From contig NW_019091358.1 of NCBI RefSeq assembly GCF_001949145.1, forward strand, positions 3,695,654-3,759,653: 64,000 nucleotides of DNA. Direction: 5' to 3'. The notes below the pieces were generated by a model that saw only the letters and a list, made by a program, of their open reading frames with translations, was not told the origin of the DNA and searched no databases. Below are positions 13,237-25,153 of this stretch, piece by piece (position 1 is the first letter of the stretch; each line of letters starts with the position of its first letter). Both the position numbers and the translations under genes were made by a program. This stretch comes from Acanthaster planci (Eukaryota; Echinodermata; Asteroidea; Valvatida; Acanthasteridae).

Positions 13237-16200
13237 ATGGCTGCCCCCGTTGTGAAACTTGCGAGTCACGTAAGTTTATCCGTTTATTGAACTGATTCAG
13301 TAATTTTTTCAATGATGTAAGGTAGTATTGAAAAAATACTACTAAGAGATTCATTTCACCATTTTAGGAACAGAATGAAGTTGAATTTCAAACGTGTTGG
13401 GGATGGAATTAAATCACGTGCGTGCGACATGCCTTAGCCGGCTCTCGCCGCTATTTTGCATGGACTGCAACGCTGCATTGATTTTCATTGAAATCAAATT
13501 GTGCATGATGTAATCTTGCTATCGTCAGAGTTGTATTTGGGGGTATCATGCCGCCTCAATCAAAATAATCACTGTTAGTGTTGGATAAAAAATGTCTCAC
13601 CTTCTAATTCTATCTCTCTTTTCTCTGACACATGTCTGACATGTGAGACATTCATAATGACAATTTGATATTGTCAATGGCAGGCAGGGAACCCCCATTT
13701 TTTTTATCATTTTAATCTTTCCAAACTGCTAAGTCCCCCCAAAAAACAACGGCAACACTCTCATTGTTTCACTGACCCTATTTTATTTGGAAATTTTAAA
13801 TTGTAAATTATGTTGTGAGAAAATGTGACTTTCTTACTGATAAACTAGCCATTCAAATTTGAATCCACAGTGTGTCATGTGTTTTTCTCCTCATAATTTG
13901 CCTCAAAACTCAAAACCCTGCCCTTTTTTGACAACATCAACCATACAGTTATTGAGCATGATATCACAGTCATCTAGGGCCTACCAAGGTGAATTCAAAA
14001 GTGAAAATGTAGCTCTCCTTTCTGTTATAGGAACAAGGTCCCCACATTTACAATTTCCGATGAAATAATAAATCATAGCACTCCCCGGCTGTGTAAATTA
14101 AAACAAAGATCTTGTGAGTGCCAGTTTTCCTGGCAGATACTTACTGCATTACAATTAGACATCAGTTTAGAACTGGAAGTGCTTCTATTATTATCTATCA
14201 TTTACTGAAACTTGCTCTAAGTATGAACAATGTAGAGTTTAATAATCTGGTGTTTTATTGATCAAATACATTCATGCACACATTATTAAAACACAAGAAA
14301 GCTATCCCTTTCTTTTCATGAATTTGCATTCAAATATTAAAATTAGGAAATGATATTCATATATGCGATCATAAAATATTTGGTTATTCAGATATTCGAC
14401 ACTTCCCTATTGAGTTGGAACAGTCATTTGACAAAACTTATTGATATTTCATATTATTACAGTGTGCCAGTGCAAAGTTATTGTGGAGAGTGCCACAGCA
14501 CGCAGTAAGATTAGGCCAAGTGACAAATGGAAATGTCACACACTTGGCACAGAATCAACTGGATGTCAGACTAGTACAGGTAAAATACATAATTTGCCAA
14601 TGGGCAGTGATTCATCTGCATTTGTGGTAAACAATCAGCTATTATCATCTGTCTCAGAGATTGAAGGTGTTATCAGTCAAGTACATTGAAGATTTAACAT
14701 CTAAAAAGAATAGGTCTTGAATCACATATGCTGAGACGAGCATTACATAAGAATGGATTTACTGCTTGTAGTTTAATTGAGTTCACAAAAACATTTGTTG
14801 TTTCAATTTTTGATTATGACAAACACAAGGATATTTCAATTTCCTCCTAATTCTGCATGTATTTTGAAACTACTTGTGTATCACATTGACAAACTATTCC
14901 AATTGGTTGACTGCACTTTTCTGTGTGGCTAGATTTGTTTATCATCCAGTGGCTACTAATCTAAAATGAAGTTCACTACATTGGACCAAAGTACTGATAT
15001 CTCATGATTGTAAACTTCTATGAAAATCGTATTTATGTTGTCTTTATTTATTGACTCTCAGGCTAGGAGTTACTCCCAACAACCACAGAGGAAAGGCTTC
15101 ATAGGACAGTTCATTGAAAACATCAAACTGGACATGGCCAAGAATAAAGAGATGAAGGTTGGGGAATTTGTTCTGACTTTGTCTTTCAAATCCGCACACA
15201 GACATGAAATAATTATTGGAAGTCTGAATTTTTTTGGTCAACCAATCTTAAGATGTTTGTGGGATAGAAAATTATCAAGTACAACCACTTGAATTGATGA
15301 GTTACTACCAAAACATATTGACAAAGGGGATGATTAGTACTTCGAAAATATCTTTATCAAGTTGGAAAGGGGAAACTCTCTGTTTTCGTTTTGCAGGAAA
15401 ACATCAAGAAATTTCGAGAGGAAGCTGAAAAACTGGAAAAGTCTGACGCTCTTCAGCAAGCAAGGAAGAAATATGTAAGTTGAACATTGTTCATCCACAT
15501 GATACTTTCCCATAGCTAGGTATGCCGTATGTCACCAGAATTCTTCCAGCATGTCAGAAAGATCATTGGCATGATTGCTGTTGGTCATGTTGGTTGCCAT
15601 TGATATATTGAGAACGAAAGTGCATAATTGTTTTCAATTTCTCTATCCTTCCACAGGAAACTATTGAAATGGAAACATCCCGGGGAACTGATGCTCTGAA
15701 GAGAACGGTGTCAGATATCAAAGATAAAGTACAGAAGGTAATGATCAGAAATTTGGGGCACGAATGACAAACTGTTCACGTGCCCTTAAGAAAGGTTAAC
15801 TGTTTTGATTAACCCTAACTCCCCAGAGTGATTTACTAGGAACCATACCCATTCACACAAATTCCAACACCATAAGGTAAACTGTTGGACTCTGTTTATT
15901 GTGGGCATGCCTGAACCTATGTTAAAGCACAAGCAGTTTAGGGGTACGGTACCCAGTGCCACAAATTCACACACTTTACACTTGTGTTCAATTCTGTGTN
16001 NNNNNNNNNNNNNNNNNNNNNNNNNNNNNNNNNNNNNNNNNNNNNNNNNNNNNNNNNNNNNNNNNNNNNNNNNNNNNNNNNNNNNNNNNNNNNNNNNNNN
16101 NNNNNNNNNNNNNNNNNNNNNNNNNNNNNNNNNNNNNNNNNNNNNNNNNNNNNNNNNNNNNNNNNNNNNNNNNNNNNNNNNNNNNNNNNNNNNNNNNNNN

Positions 16201-19200
16201 NNNNNNNNNNNNNNNNNNNNNNNNNNNNNNNNNNNNNNNNNNNNNNNNNNNNNNNNNNNNNNNNNNNNNNNNNNNNNNNNNNNNNNNNNNNNNNNNNNNN
16301 NNNNNNNNNNNNNNNNNNNNNNNNNNNNNNNNNNNNNNNNNNNNNNNNNNNNNNNNNNNNNTTAAGGGTGCAGTACCCAGTGCCACAAATTCACACACTT
16401 TACTGGTGATCAGTTCTGTGCGGTTAGGGAAGGTTAGGGTTAAGAAGAAGTTGAGGAAGCTATAGTCAGAAATACCAATGATGAAACTTCAAGTAATGAC
16501 AGCAGTTTCTAATGGGTTTACTCTTACACTGCAGGGGGTGGAGGATGTACAGAAACAAGAATGGGCCAAGAAAGCAGGGAGCATCACCGAGGACATCAGC
16601 AAAACGGCCAAGGGGGCGGCAGAGAAGGTCAGCAGGCAAGGGGAGGAGCTCACCAAAACGGCCGCCTACAGGACAATCTCAGATGTGAGTAGACAAAAAA
16701 TGTCAAATCAATAAAATAAAACCCTGCTGAGTACTAAACAATAATAGTGCTTACTGAAAATAGCCAACCTGCCCAGATCTCACGTTAATTATAAGTTTCA
16801 AGGGTTGTGTTACTGTGTTCTGTGACAGAGTGTCAAAGCTGTTAAGCAGGAAATTGATGAGAGTACCACAGCAAAGGCAAGACCATACAGAGCACCTGGT
16901 AAGTGAAGTTAGTCAAGTGTCATTACACAGCAATTTGTAGAGAGTAAGCAGGATTAAGAATATTCAGTGTCCAGATCATGCTTATGATACAGAAAAGTAT
17001 TCGTAGAAATTTCCATAAGAATGTGTATGTACTAAGCAGAATTTCTAATTTGAATCTACATCAGTTTTTAAAGAATAATCAGTTGTAAAAAGTGATATTT
17101 GTCAATATTGAGTTTGATCATTGTAACTTTAACCATATGCTGCCCGGGAACCTGGTTTTGGAGACGTTGGCTTTATATGCCCAGACAGGGTGCCTGAAAT
17201 CGGACAAAGGGAACTGGGCCTTGTAACAAAAGACTGCAGTCGGAACAAATGACTGAGCTGCTGGGAATTTCCAACATTTTTTCAGTTGTCAATAGAAGAG
17301 GAAATCTGTCATTGTTTTGAAGGATTATACCACTATTTGTGGCATTCAGCATGAGCAGATTACCACCGGAGACAAAAGTTCTTCAGCGCTCCAGTGATGA
17401 GCGATACAATACCGCTGCACGCTAATCTGGCCCCTATTGAAAAGACGGCAGCAGCACACTGTGCCGGTTTCGGGAACAAAAGGAAATTACGTAACACCAC
17501 ACAATCTGGGCTCTTCTAACAAGGCGGCAGGCCTGGTTGAAATACTCCAGCGTCAACAGATGTTGCCTGTCAGATTAGAGTAGCCACCAGACAGTTATTT
17601 GTGTAGGTGTAAACGTCCAGTAAATGAAGTTATGAATTTTTAAAGAATTTTGAAACAAACAAAAAATGAAAACTCACCCGGCACAGCAGAATCAACATAG
17701 ATAAATGGCCCGGCAGGAAGTGGTTAAGATTATTGTTTTCAAAATTTAAACCCATCAGTATTGCACCAACCAGTACAAATGAAGCTGCTTGATTCTTTGG
17801 GGCTGTCTTTTCATTTAAATGTACACTTGATCTTGTTTCTTGATTCGTGAAATAGTAAAACTCCGCAAGCGAACAGATGGATTTGCAGATGGACAAGAAT
17901 CAAGGAGAATATTTGAAGCCAATGAGTGAGTATCTTTAATTCTTGTTCATAATTTTTTTAATGCCATGTTAACAACTTGAGGATTTGGCTGTAGTAGAGA
18001 AATTGCTTTGACACCAGTCAGGTTTGTTAAGGAGGCAATCCATCAATGCATGTAACGAAGCACCGCGAAACTATTTAGGCCACAGACGCCATTTTCCAAC
18101 TTTGGTGATTGGCATTTCGGTCACCTTAGTTACCCAGTCAGAAATCACTCTTAGAAATTTTCCGTGTGGTTTTGTACTCAAATGGGGAAAGTTTTACAAG
18201 TTACAAAATTATTACATTTACAGTTATGATCTTCAACAATTCCTCTGCCCTACCCTTCTATGTAATCCAAAGTCTAAATTCTGTCTGAAGAATGCTTTGG
18301 TCATTACTGGCAATGACGTAACTTCCATGAATATGACCAGTGGAAGTCAACTACTTCACAGGTATTATGTTACCTACTTCAGCCTAGTTTGGGAATAGCG
18401 GTTCATATATTTCAGGAGATGTTCCTTATTTGTTTTTGGTTTAGGGATGCTACGGGTATGGTTCTACACAAAGATTCCAGGTGGTACAAACAATGGAGCG
18501 AATTCAAGGAGAACAGTCATGTCTTTAATAGTAAGTATGGATCAGTGGAAATTGAGGAGATGAGCCCGTGGCAAACCCAGATTGGTTCAGTACAATTTCA
18601 TTACAATGCACGTAATAGAGGCTTGTTTTTATTTATTTTAAGAATTCAAAACAAGGATTTCTCAGAAGTGCTAATGGCATTTTTGCTCACAGATATGAAG
18701 AGATTTATCAGGATAGTGTAAGACATGTAAGTTTAAGAATTAGGGAACTTTATTTACAAAATCTGATGACTTAGAGGCCCAGACATTGCATTCCTAGCAG
18801 AACTCTTTCAGAAAGGCATTTTGCCTGTGAGAGAGATTCTAATATGATCAAACATCAAGCCCATTAACTTTTTCCATTTGTATGTTTGTGGTCACTGTAA
18901 CCAGAATGCAGTTTGTGGAAGTCTGGTATTTTTCATTATTGAAAATCTGGTGAGCCCAGCTGGGTTGCAGGGGTGCAATGGGTTAACCAATGTGCTGAAT
19001 GGAGCTACTGTGTTCATTTCTCAGTTGTTTCACTGCTTGAGCAAATATCATTTTACTAGTGACAGATAAAAAATATCACCAAGAAATTTACCAATATGGG
19101 TGTGCTGTCAAATATACGTGTTTTCAACTGTTGTTAAGAGTTGAATATCAGAAAGTCTGGACAAATATCCACATTAATTCCGCTGAAAATGAGACTATGG

Positions 19201-22200
19201 CCACCAATTCAATCAAATTACTGATGAAAAGGTTTCTCTTTATAAATTTCAACCATCTTTCTCCTGCCCCAGAAATGTTTGACTTGAAAATGCGGTATGA
19301 CGAGAGCGACAACGTGGTAGTGCGGGCTTCCAGGGCAGTCACCGACAAAGTCAGCCAGCTTCTAGGTGAGCTTTCTCTCTGCCTTGTCCAAATTATTTGG
19401 CTACTGCAGGCCGTCGTGCACAAGTCTGTGAGAAATGGCAACAGTCACTAGCTAATGGCTCTCATAGGCACGTGAGCTATATCTAGCCTTAGTCATCATC
19501 AAGTCCTTCTCCCTCACTCTCATACTTGCTTTCATAATTGCTCTATTTGCATAATTGCTCTACTTGCATAATTGCTCTACTTGCATAATTGCTCTACTTG
19601 CATAATTGCTCTACGTGCATAATTGCTCTACTTGCATGTTTGCGCTACTTGCATAATTGCTCTAACTTGCATAATTGCTTTGATTTTAGCGAGCCCATTG
19701 GAGGCAGAAACTGTTTTGTGGAGAAGATAAAGTAGTTTGTTTTTCTAAGCTGAGCGTACACAAAATGATGTCCACCGCAGGTCATTTGGGATAATCAGAT
19801 TGCATACACTAGATTAGCCCCTTTTAGTGCAGCTGCAACATTGATTGTGTACAGCGAACATATTCAGGCTGGTGCGAATACCAAATGACCTTCCCTCACT
19901 GAAACACTGAATTGTAATGTTGCCATCAAGGGAGTGTTCTTATGCCAAGTGTTCTGTCGTAGGCATGTGAATCCTTCTGAGACTGCACCGTCTGTGGTAG
20001 TTGTAGGCAATCAACCACATAAACTGTACATTGTCCACTTGAATTTGATATTTCTCGGTGTTCAATCATTTCACTGCAGGTGGTGTATTCTCTCCAACGG
20101 AAATGTCAGAGGTCCTAACCGAAATCCTCAAGGTGGATCCACACTTTTCAAAGCAGGAATTCCTTTATTTATGTGAGCATGAAATCATACCAAATGTTCT
20201 TGAGGTAAGACTTGAAATTCCAACTGCAAAATGTGCCTAACATTTAAACTTTACAGTTGTTCAGAAAGAATTGTAACTTTCTCGTTCAAACCAAATGGAT
20301 GTCATTTATTGAGAAAGTACACCGCCGTTGTCAGAGGAGGGTAGACTCAAGATCAGAGGGTCAGGGGCTCTAATCCAGCAGCTGAACGTATGCTATGTCC
20401 CTAGGCAACCCACTGTACCTCTACATTCCTTTCTCTACTCGGGCATGAAATAGTGGCGGCATTAGCAGGGCAATAACTTTTCTTGAATTAGCATCCCATC
20501 GGGGGTAGGGGGAGAAATACTTTCAGATGGTCCATGCCAAAGAAAGTGACAATAATCATTGGCCTGATAAACCCAGTGGCTTGGCACAGACTTGGCTTCA
20601 TATCTTGCTATTACAGAGTGTCATATGTGGAAATGTGCTTCCTCCTATTCATAAATTTAGTCATTTAGTCAAGCCTAAGATGTACAGAAGGGGAAAGAAA
20701 TTGCTGCAGACAATTTTCATTCAGCAATGTTCTCTTTTTCTAACAGGCCATGATACGAGGCGATTTAGAAGTACTCAAGGATTGGTGTTACGAAGCGGTA
20801 AGTCATTTTGCGTTGTTTTCAAGTGAGGCCAAGCACAATTTTACACAAATGTTAAGTATTTGAGTTTGTTCTTTGCCGACGAGGAAATGATATTTTGAGA
20901 GATTTTAGAAGCCTCAGTTTACCGGCATTAGTTTTCCATGGCAGCCTTTTAAAAGTTTGAAGGGAAATGTCTTACTATATTTGTATTGATACAGATTAGA
21001 TTTTCTTTTCTCTGTTCACAGCCGTATAGCCAGCTTGCCACACCAATCAAACAAGCTAAAGCAATGGGCTATATGTTTGATAATAAAATTCTGGATATCG
21101 ATAACTTAGATGTAAGTATTGTCTCGCAGGTGTAGTTTTAATGATCCTGTCTCCTTGTCATCGTATCAGAAAACTCTTAATGCATCTAAGAATTAGGATT
21201 GTATTCCCTGCATTTGTAGGTCAGCTTTCCATGGCTTCCATTTCATAAAACTCTTCCACAGAGAGAATTTTTTGTGAGCTGGTTCATACTTGGCACAAGA
21301 GCAAACACGAATGTGGAATTCTGATCAGTCAAATATTCATTCTGTGACTTTGCAAAAGTTGAATGCATTTCAACAAAATGCAAAACAAATGTTTTGTGAC
21401 GTCAAATTTGTTCCACTTTAGTGTTCGTCTGAAGCATGGAGTTCATCTGAGGACCAGTATGTCACATCGCACAGCACTCTGGTTATCAGTTTTGGCAAAC
21501 CGAATCCCTGTGTTCTGCAAATTTATTTTAAAAATTGCTTCTTCTTGCTTCCTGAAATTCATTCAGCTCAATGAAATAGACGTCTCTGTACTGATGATGT
21601 CATACTGCGTTTATGTGTGTGCTTTCCCATGATGCTCAGTGGACCATGGGCCTCCACTGGCCCCATAGCAAAGTGCACATTCAGTCAACTCTTGTTGTAA
21701 TGAACACTGTTGTGACAAAATTCTGTAATGAAGAAAAGTTTTTGAGACTCCTCATTTCTTGATTTCTTATGTTTTTCTTTGTTTTTCCACTTCTCTTATA
21801 ACAAAGCTATGATGATAATAAAGTAATTTATCTGCTCCCCGCGACTGTGTTGTAATGAGAGTCAATTGTATACACAAAGTGTGACATCATCAGTACATAG
21901 GCCTATTTACCACAGGTATTTGAAGAAATGCCGACTCCACAAAAAATGTGTTACTTCCCATTTCCATTATATGTTTGGGTCCTGGACTTTGTATACAAAT
22001 TAGTAATAAGGGAACCCCAAGAAGCCATACCAATACCTACGTGAAATTTATATTTGACACTAACAGCCTCTTTTGTTTTACAGCTCTTTCTTTTCTGTAT
22101 TTCCCCCCTCCCAGCTTTCTATGGGTAAGATGATGGAACAAGGTCCTGTCTTAGTCATCAGTTTCACTGCACAGCAGCTCATGGTGGTCCGCAATACTAA

Positions 22201-22702
22201 AGGAGAACTTGTCGAGGGTGATCCGGTAAATGCATGTCTATTCCAAATTCCCCCCCCCCAAAAAAAAAAAAAAGATTGTGAGATGAATTCCTTCCTTTTC
22301 AGATTAGAACCTAACTCCTCTGAGAGAAGATAAACACAAATTACTCTTCAACCCTAACAGTCCTCAATCCTCCACTTGTCCAAGGATTGAGGACTGTTCG
22401 GGTTAAAAGAAGATGAAGACATTTAGTGGTTAGTGATCCTATGTGAATGGCACATGTCCTGTGGTAGCCGCAAGAGATGCAATATAGCAAAAGTGCTCCA
22501 CGTGCAAAGGCCATTTCAACAGCCATCTCCAGCAGTCCAGTCACAGTTTCAATCTCCAGTACAATGTTGCTTTTCTCCCCAGGACAAAGTGCTGCGGGTG
22601 ACCTACGTCTGGGTGCTGTGCAGGGACCAGGAGGTTCTGGACCCCAATGCTGCCTGGAGGCTGCTGGACCTGTCGGCGAACACGGCCCAGCAGTGGGTCT
22701 GA
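13237..22702 (+). CDS. TIMM44: TIMM44, mitochondrial import inner membrane translocase subunit
   Basis: Peripheral matrix-side protein that tethers mtHsp70 to the TIM23 channel to drive presequence protein import. Exons: 13237-13269, 14463-14504, 15062-15157, 15397-15474, 15657-15737, 16535-16684, 16829-16898, 17856-17925, 18445-18530, 19273-19365, 20080-20204, 20747-20797, 21022-21111, 22115-22225, 22583-22702. The total is 1296 nt, 431 aa plus TGA; human is 452 aa. The N-terminus is basic and Ser/Ala-rich, a mitochondrial presequence, with RSYS fitting an R-3 type processing site. A Lys/Glu-rich helical region follows (DMAKNKEMKENIKKFREEA). Then the Tim44 domain: VLHKDSRWYKQW, MRYDESDNVVVRASRAVTDK, FSPTEMSEVLTEILKVDP, EIIPNVLEAMIRGDLEVLKD, MGKMMEQGPVL, AAWRLLDLSAN. 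The start sits in a good context (AAGAAAATGG). The first assembly gap lies in intron 5, but protein alignment across it shows no missing residues. Intron 10 carries a 17-bp minisatellite. Confidence 0.96.
16000..16361. other. Assembly gap (362 N) in TIMM44 intron 5
   Basis: A run of N. The flanks carry a shared direct repeat (15940-15999 and 16362-16420, common core ACCCAGTGCCACAAATTCAC), so the gap probably spans tandem or duplicated repeat DNA. No TIMM44 residues appear to be missing. Confidence 0.98.
19532..19680. repeat. 17-bp minisatellite, about 8-9 copies, in TIMM44 intron 10
   Basis: The unit CATAATTGCTCTACTTG is repeated head to tail with a few substitutions and one insertion. It lies between the exons ending at 19365 and starting at 20080. 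Confidence 0.95.
20330..20450 (+). mobile_element. tRNA-derived SINE fragment, copy 1
   Basis: It has a B-box-like GTCAGGGGCTCTAATCC followed by CTATGTCCCTAGGCAACCCA, the 'TCCTTGGGCAAG' type tail common in tRNA-SINEs. It aligns along its length with 53885-54005. It lies in TIMM44 intron 11. Confidence 0.5.
21681..21871. mobile_element. Short pogo-like MITE, TIMM44 intron 13
   Basis: The left end, CAGTCAACTCTTGTTGTAAT, is matched loosely by the inverse of the right end (TTGACTCTCATTACAACAC). Both resemble the CAGTCAACTCTCGTTATAACG-type ends of pogo elements. It is about 190 bp, non-coding and AT-rich. Confidence 0.45.
22350..22404. repeat. Hairpin of 22-nt arms in TIMM44 intron 14
   Basis: Positions 22350-22371 (AACCCTAACAGTCCTCAATC...) pair with 22383-22404 with a single mismatch across an 11-nt loop. 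The same arm word (CCCTAACAGTCCTCAATCC) recurs at about 32152-32170, so it belongs to a small repeat family. Confidence 0.8.
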
Positions 22703-24906
22703 TTGCAGGGATGCATGGCCAGGATGCCGACTGAAGCTCAGATCCAGGGCCGACGGGTTGAGGCATGCACCAATGCCAAATGGGGCTGGGAGCTTTTCAA
22801 GTCTGACAAATTCCTGGTGTATGTTGCAATTGATAAACAATATTTGTAAAGGAAATCATACTTTTTTTACCCAGTGTAAGTAATCAAGACTATCACAGAA
22901 CAAGACAAGACCATTCACAGGTAACAGGGTGAACAGTGGCAGATATTGCTGTTGTTGCAGTTCATTTTAACAGCTTGTAGCCTGCGTTTAGACAAGCGGT
23001 CTTGTGTTGGTCTTCAGGGGTCTTGACTATAACACTGCCATCACCCCCCCCATCCCCTGCAAGGAGGTCAGCGAGACTTGACATAATCACCCAAAACCCA
23101 AGGAAGAGTTCACATACATATGGCATCAATACAGCCACATCCAAATTCCACGGCTACAGCTAGCAGTGACACACATACATGCTCATGGCAGCCACCAGCC
23201 AACAACTACGTGCATTTCCCCATAGAAGCATGCTTCATTCCAAGCCATTGGCCAAGTTATTTGGATGAGGTCTGTGCTGTCTAAAGCTTTACAGGAAAGC
23301 CTGGAGTCGGGCTTTTGTAGGAGGAGCTGCATTCCTTCCTCCAGGTACTCCCCTGCCCCTCTTGATGGTTCCTTGTCTCATCCTCCCATAAACCAAGTAG
23401 TGCATTTATTGAAATAAAGAAGAGGGCTTTCTCCTCCCACAAGTGGTCAGAGCCATCCCTACCACAATGATGTTTTTAGAGAGTACTCGTATGACACTAT
23501 GACCTGTTTCAAGTGGAACACATTTTGTTGAGTGCAAGTTAAATTTTAAGATGGCTTTTAAATTGATTTATGTGAAGACCTAACACACTGAATTTTTTTG
23601 CGAAAACAGCAATGCATGTAGGCAGAGGAAAAACAACAGGGCACAGAAATAATTTCGCATTGAGCTGTGCTTGGTCAAGCTGATTGTAGAGTATGGGATT
23701 TGCATTCCTGATACTTAGACCTCTTACACAATAAATTGGAACAGAAATATAACATGCTGCATTCACAATTTCAATTTTATGAATTGTTGAATTTTTAATA
23801 AATATGGGTATGCCAGTTTCCTTGCAAGAAAAGCAGTCGTGCACTGGGTTGCTCATTTTACATGTATGACTGTTACCTTCATAAGTGTCTAACAATCTAA
23901 CAATGCAAAATGTTATGTTCTTAAGTATCTCCACCCATTCCATTTTGTCCAATTGTGTTTAGAAGGAAAATTTCTACAGTTTTTTTTTTTTGGGCATGAA
24001 AATTGATTACATCTTGGATGTAGTCATGAAAATAATTACGATTAGTCCAAGCGGTGCTGAAAGTGTTAATACACTGGCACATCAGTGTAATGTATTCAGT
24101 CTCACAGGATGGGACTCCAGAATTGGATTCGAGGAAAATTATCTATTTTCAAGATGTATTTTTGCGTTGGGGAGACGTTAGTTACATTTTGAAATAGTTC
24201 GCAGTACCCGCTGCTTCACCTGACTCGGACCGGCCGGCAAGCTCGGCGGTCGAGTGGTTAAGACGTCTGCACTAGTAAGCAGAAGGTTGTAGGTTCGAGT
24301 CCAACCTGAGTAAGCTTGTGAATTTTTTCACAAGCTCTAGGACAAGCACTGAGCACACAGTGTTTATCAATATATACGTTGGGTCAGGGCAAAAACCGTT
24401 ATATAAAAAGGAAAATAATCTACTCTCCATGAAGTTTGAAAATAAATGTGCAAAGTGTTATTTCGTGTGCTTCAGACAACTGCCACATCGCATTGATCAA
24501 TAAAATGGATTTGTTCAGATCACAGTGACCCTCGTCTGATGTAACTTATTTATTGTTGATGCCTGTTCCAGGAAATGGAAAATCTTCCAAAGCCAACGAT
24601 GGCAGACAGATCCTAAAAGAAAGAACTCTAAGAGTCCTGAATCGTCGAATTTCTATATCATTTTTCACAGCCCCAGGGTTAGGCAATACCATTTATGCAA
24701 GCTCATCTAAATGGGCGTACAAAAACAAGATGGAATTTTGGATTTTTCTATAGGTACTTGTTACAAACTGAATTGTTAATGTGATATCCCCTCAGCATAA
24801 AATGGCCTTGAAACTCATCATCTTTTAAAAAGAATTTTAGACTGATTTAGTTGCATCCACGTAAACTCAATTCCTTGAATGTTCTCCGTCACTATAATCC
24901 GGCACA
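22703..24906. other. Convergent TIMM44-C9orf85 intergenic region
   Basis: The region holds the 3'UTRs of two convergent genes. There is a plus-strand AATAAA near 23411 and the tRNA-like sequence at 24236. Otherwise it has only short, uncorrelated open frames and no sign of a further gene. Confidence 0.6.
24236..24312 (+). mobile_element. tRNA-like sequence (SINE head or tRNA pseudogene)
   Basis: It has an A box GGTCGAGTGGTTAAGACG and a B box GGTTCGAGTCC about 45 nt apart. An anticodon-like stem TCTGC/GCAGA has an 8-nt loop. The T-arm has a mismatch and the acceptor stem pairs poorly. The internal Pol III promoter boxes are good but the cloverleaf is imperfect, so a tRNA-derived element is likelier than a working tRNA. 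Confidence 0.5.
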
Positions 24907-24912
24907 TTTATT
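24907..24912 (-). terminator. Candidate C9orf85 polyadenylation signal AATAAA
   Basis: Minus-strand AATAAA about 240 nt after the C9orf85 stop codon at 25154. It is the canonical hexamer in the expected position. Confidence 0.4.
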
Positions 24913-25153
24913 CAAAGCTATTGATGGAGTCTTGACGGTCTTGGTACAAGGCAGTCATATCTGGAACGGACGTCTGTTAAGGCAGGTTCATGCCCTCCAT
25001 ACTACATGTAGCACAAGAATGCCTGTTGCATAACTACAAGGGAGCACAGCATCAGGACAATGACGCCATGATATCCGTGACTTCTGCCAAATTCCTAGCC
25101 TGAAACAGCAATGCCAGTCCTCGCATTCCATCTGATTCTTGATGAACTGCTCA

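Noticed and set aside
15901-16465. Long frames across 16000-16361 on both strands
   Set aside because: They consist of N bases and carry no coding information.
22341-22766. 141-codon minus-strand frame
   Set aside because: It is the antisense shadow of the GC-rich last TIMM44 exon (22583-22702).
24236-24312. Functional tRNA gene
   Set aside because: The A and B boxes are good, but acceptor-stem pairing is poor and the anticodon-like loop has 8 nt.
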